Below, in pieces: positions 5,579-5,818 of a stretch of DNA of 5,818 bases. The stretch spans positions 1 to 5,818 of the forward strand of contig JAHWKS010000412.1 of assembly GCA_019347795.1 (NCBI GenBank). Reading direction: 5' to 3'. The translations under genes and the position numbers were made by a program. The DNA is from Planctomycetota bacterium (GTDB lineage Bacteria; Planctomycetota; Planctomycetia; Pirellulales; Pirellulaceae). Under the pieces are notes generated by a model. The model made no database searches and had not been told where the DNA came from. It worked only from the letters and a program-made list of their open reading frames with translations. Within the stretch, counting starts at the first letter, position 1. Each line of letters begins with the position of its first letter.

Positions 5579-5818
5579 ATGGAAAAACTACTCCGCAGGC
5601 TGCGACGGGAGCTGACGCGAAACCCAAAGCAATCCGCCGTCCTGGGGATAGGGCTGCTGGTCGCGGCGTATTTTTGGGCGCCGCTGGCTGCCGGCTGGCT
5701 GCCTGGGGCGAGCAAACCGAAGGCGAGCAACGTCGCCGAGAAGTCGCCGACGACGGCTGCCGCCGGCGCCGCGCCGGCGCCCGATTTCGTGCCGCCGAGC
5801 GGCTTTCCGCGGTGGCAG
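5579..5818 (+). CDS. Single-pass inner-membrane protein after pilO (possible PilP/GspC-position connector), 3' truncated
   Basis: The open frame runs off the window end, giving 80 visible residues from ATG 5579. They show a basic amphipathic start (KLLRRLRREL, 3-12), then NPKQSA, one membrane helix (about 19-41, with VAAYFWAPLAAGWL) and an Ala/Pro/Lys/Thr-rich linker (43-72) reading VPPSGFP near the cut. An in-frame ATG at 5561 would add six residues (MPRGAI), but it abuts AGGAG (5556-5560) with no spacing. ATG 5579 has that AGGAG 18 bases away, so neither start has an ideal site. I favour 5579 because the amphipathic segment begins there. The topology (short inside tail, one helix, Pro-rich periplasmic linker) is like GspC and unlike the lipoprotein PilP. 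It follows pilO where pilP or gspC-like connectors usually sit. Function is inferred from position only. Confidence 0.65.
   Translation, partial: MEKLLRRLRRELTRNPKQSAVLGIGLLVAAYFWAPLAAGWLPGASKPKASNVAEKSPTTAAAGAAPAPDFVPPSGFPRWQ

Noticed and set aside
5755..5785. GC-rich palindromic run (GGCGCC repeated) near the window end
   Set aside because: It is explained by Ala/Gly/Pro codons in the linker of the last gene and lacks a clear stem-loop arrangement or partner site.

Overview
The window is a compact, high-GC (about two thirds G+C by eye), single-direction gene cluster on the + strand. It encodes parts of a type IV pilus / type II secretion (T4P/T2SS) type envelope machine. The order is: a secretin-N-domain array protein whose 5' part is interrupted or outside the window; a small lipoprotein-like coiled-coil protein; a GspH/FimT-type pseudopilin; PilM; PilN; PilO; and the start of a single-pass membrane protein cut by the window end. 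Genes are missing parts at both ends, so this may be a whole short contig or an arbitrary cut. The divergent PilM/PilN/PilO, the pseudopilin beside them and the barrel-less multi-module secretin-N protein resemble clusters I associate with Planctomycetota (Pirellulales-like). That assignment is inference from gene content and style, not a computed placement.

Layout. Bases 1-95 hold a recognisable secretin N-type half-module in the same frame as the large gene, but with two in-frame TAG codons. Bases 96-2204 encode at least six further N-type modules and a seventh half-module, with no C-terminal secretin beta-barrel. Bases 2205-2333 are the only real intergenic gap (129 bp) and contain a perfect 8-bp-stem hairpin just after the stop codon. 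From 2334 to the window end the genes are packed: 11-bp overlap, 26-bp gap, 2-bp gap, 4-bp ATGA overlap and a short gap. This looks like one operon.

How the genes fit together. PilM (cytoplasmic actin-like), PilN and PilO (each with one N-terminal membrane helix and a periplasmic domain) form the inner-membrane alignment platform of T4P/T2SS machines. The membrane protein after PilO sits where pilP/gspC-type connectors to the secretin usually lie. The pseudopilin would be part of the extending fibre. The secretin-N array protein could be a periplasmic scaffold or partner of a true secretin encoded elsewhere. No secretin barrel, ATPase (PilB/GspE), PilC/GspF or prepilin peptidase is present here. 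No RNA gene, mobile element or CRISPR array was seen.
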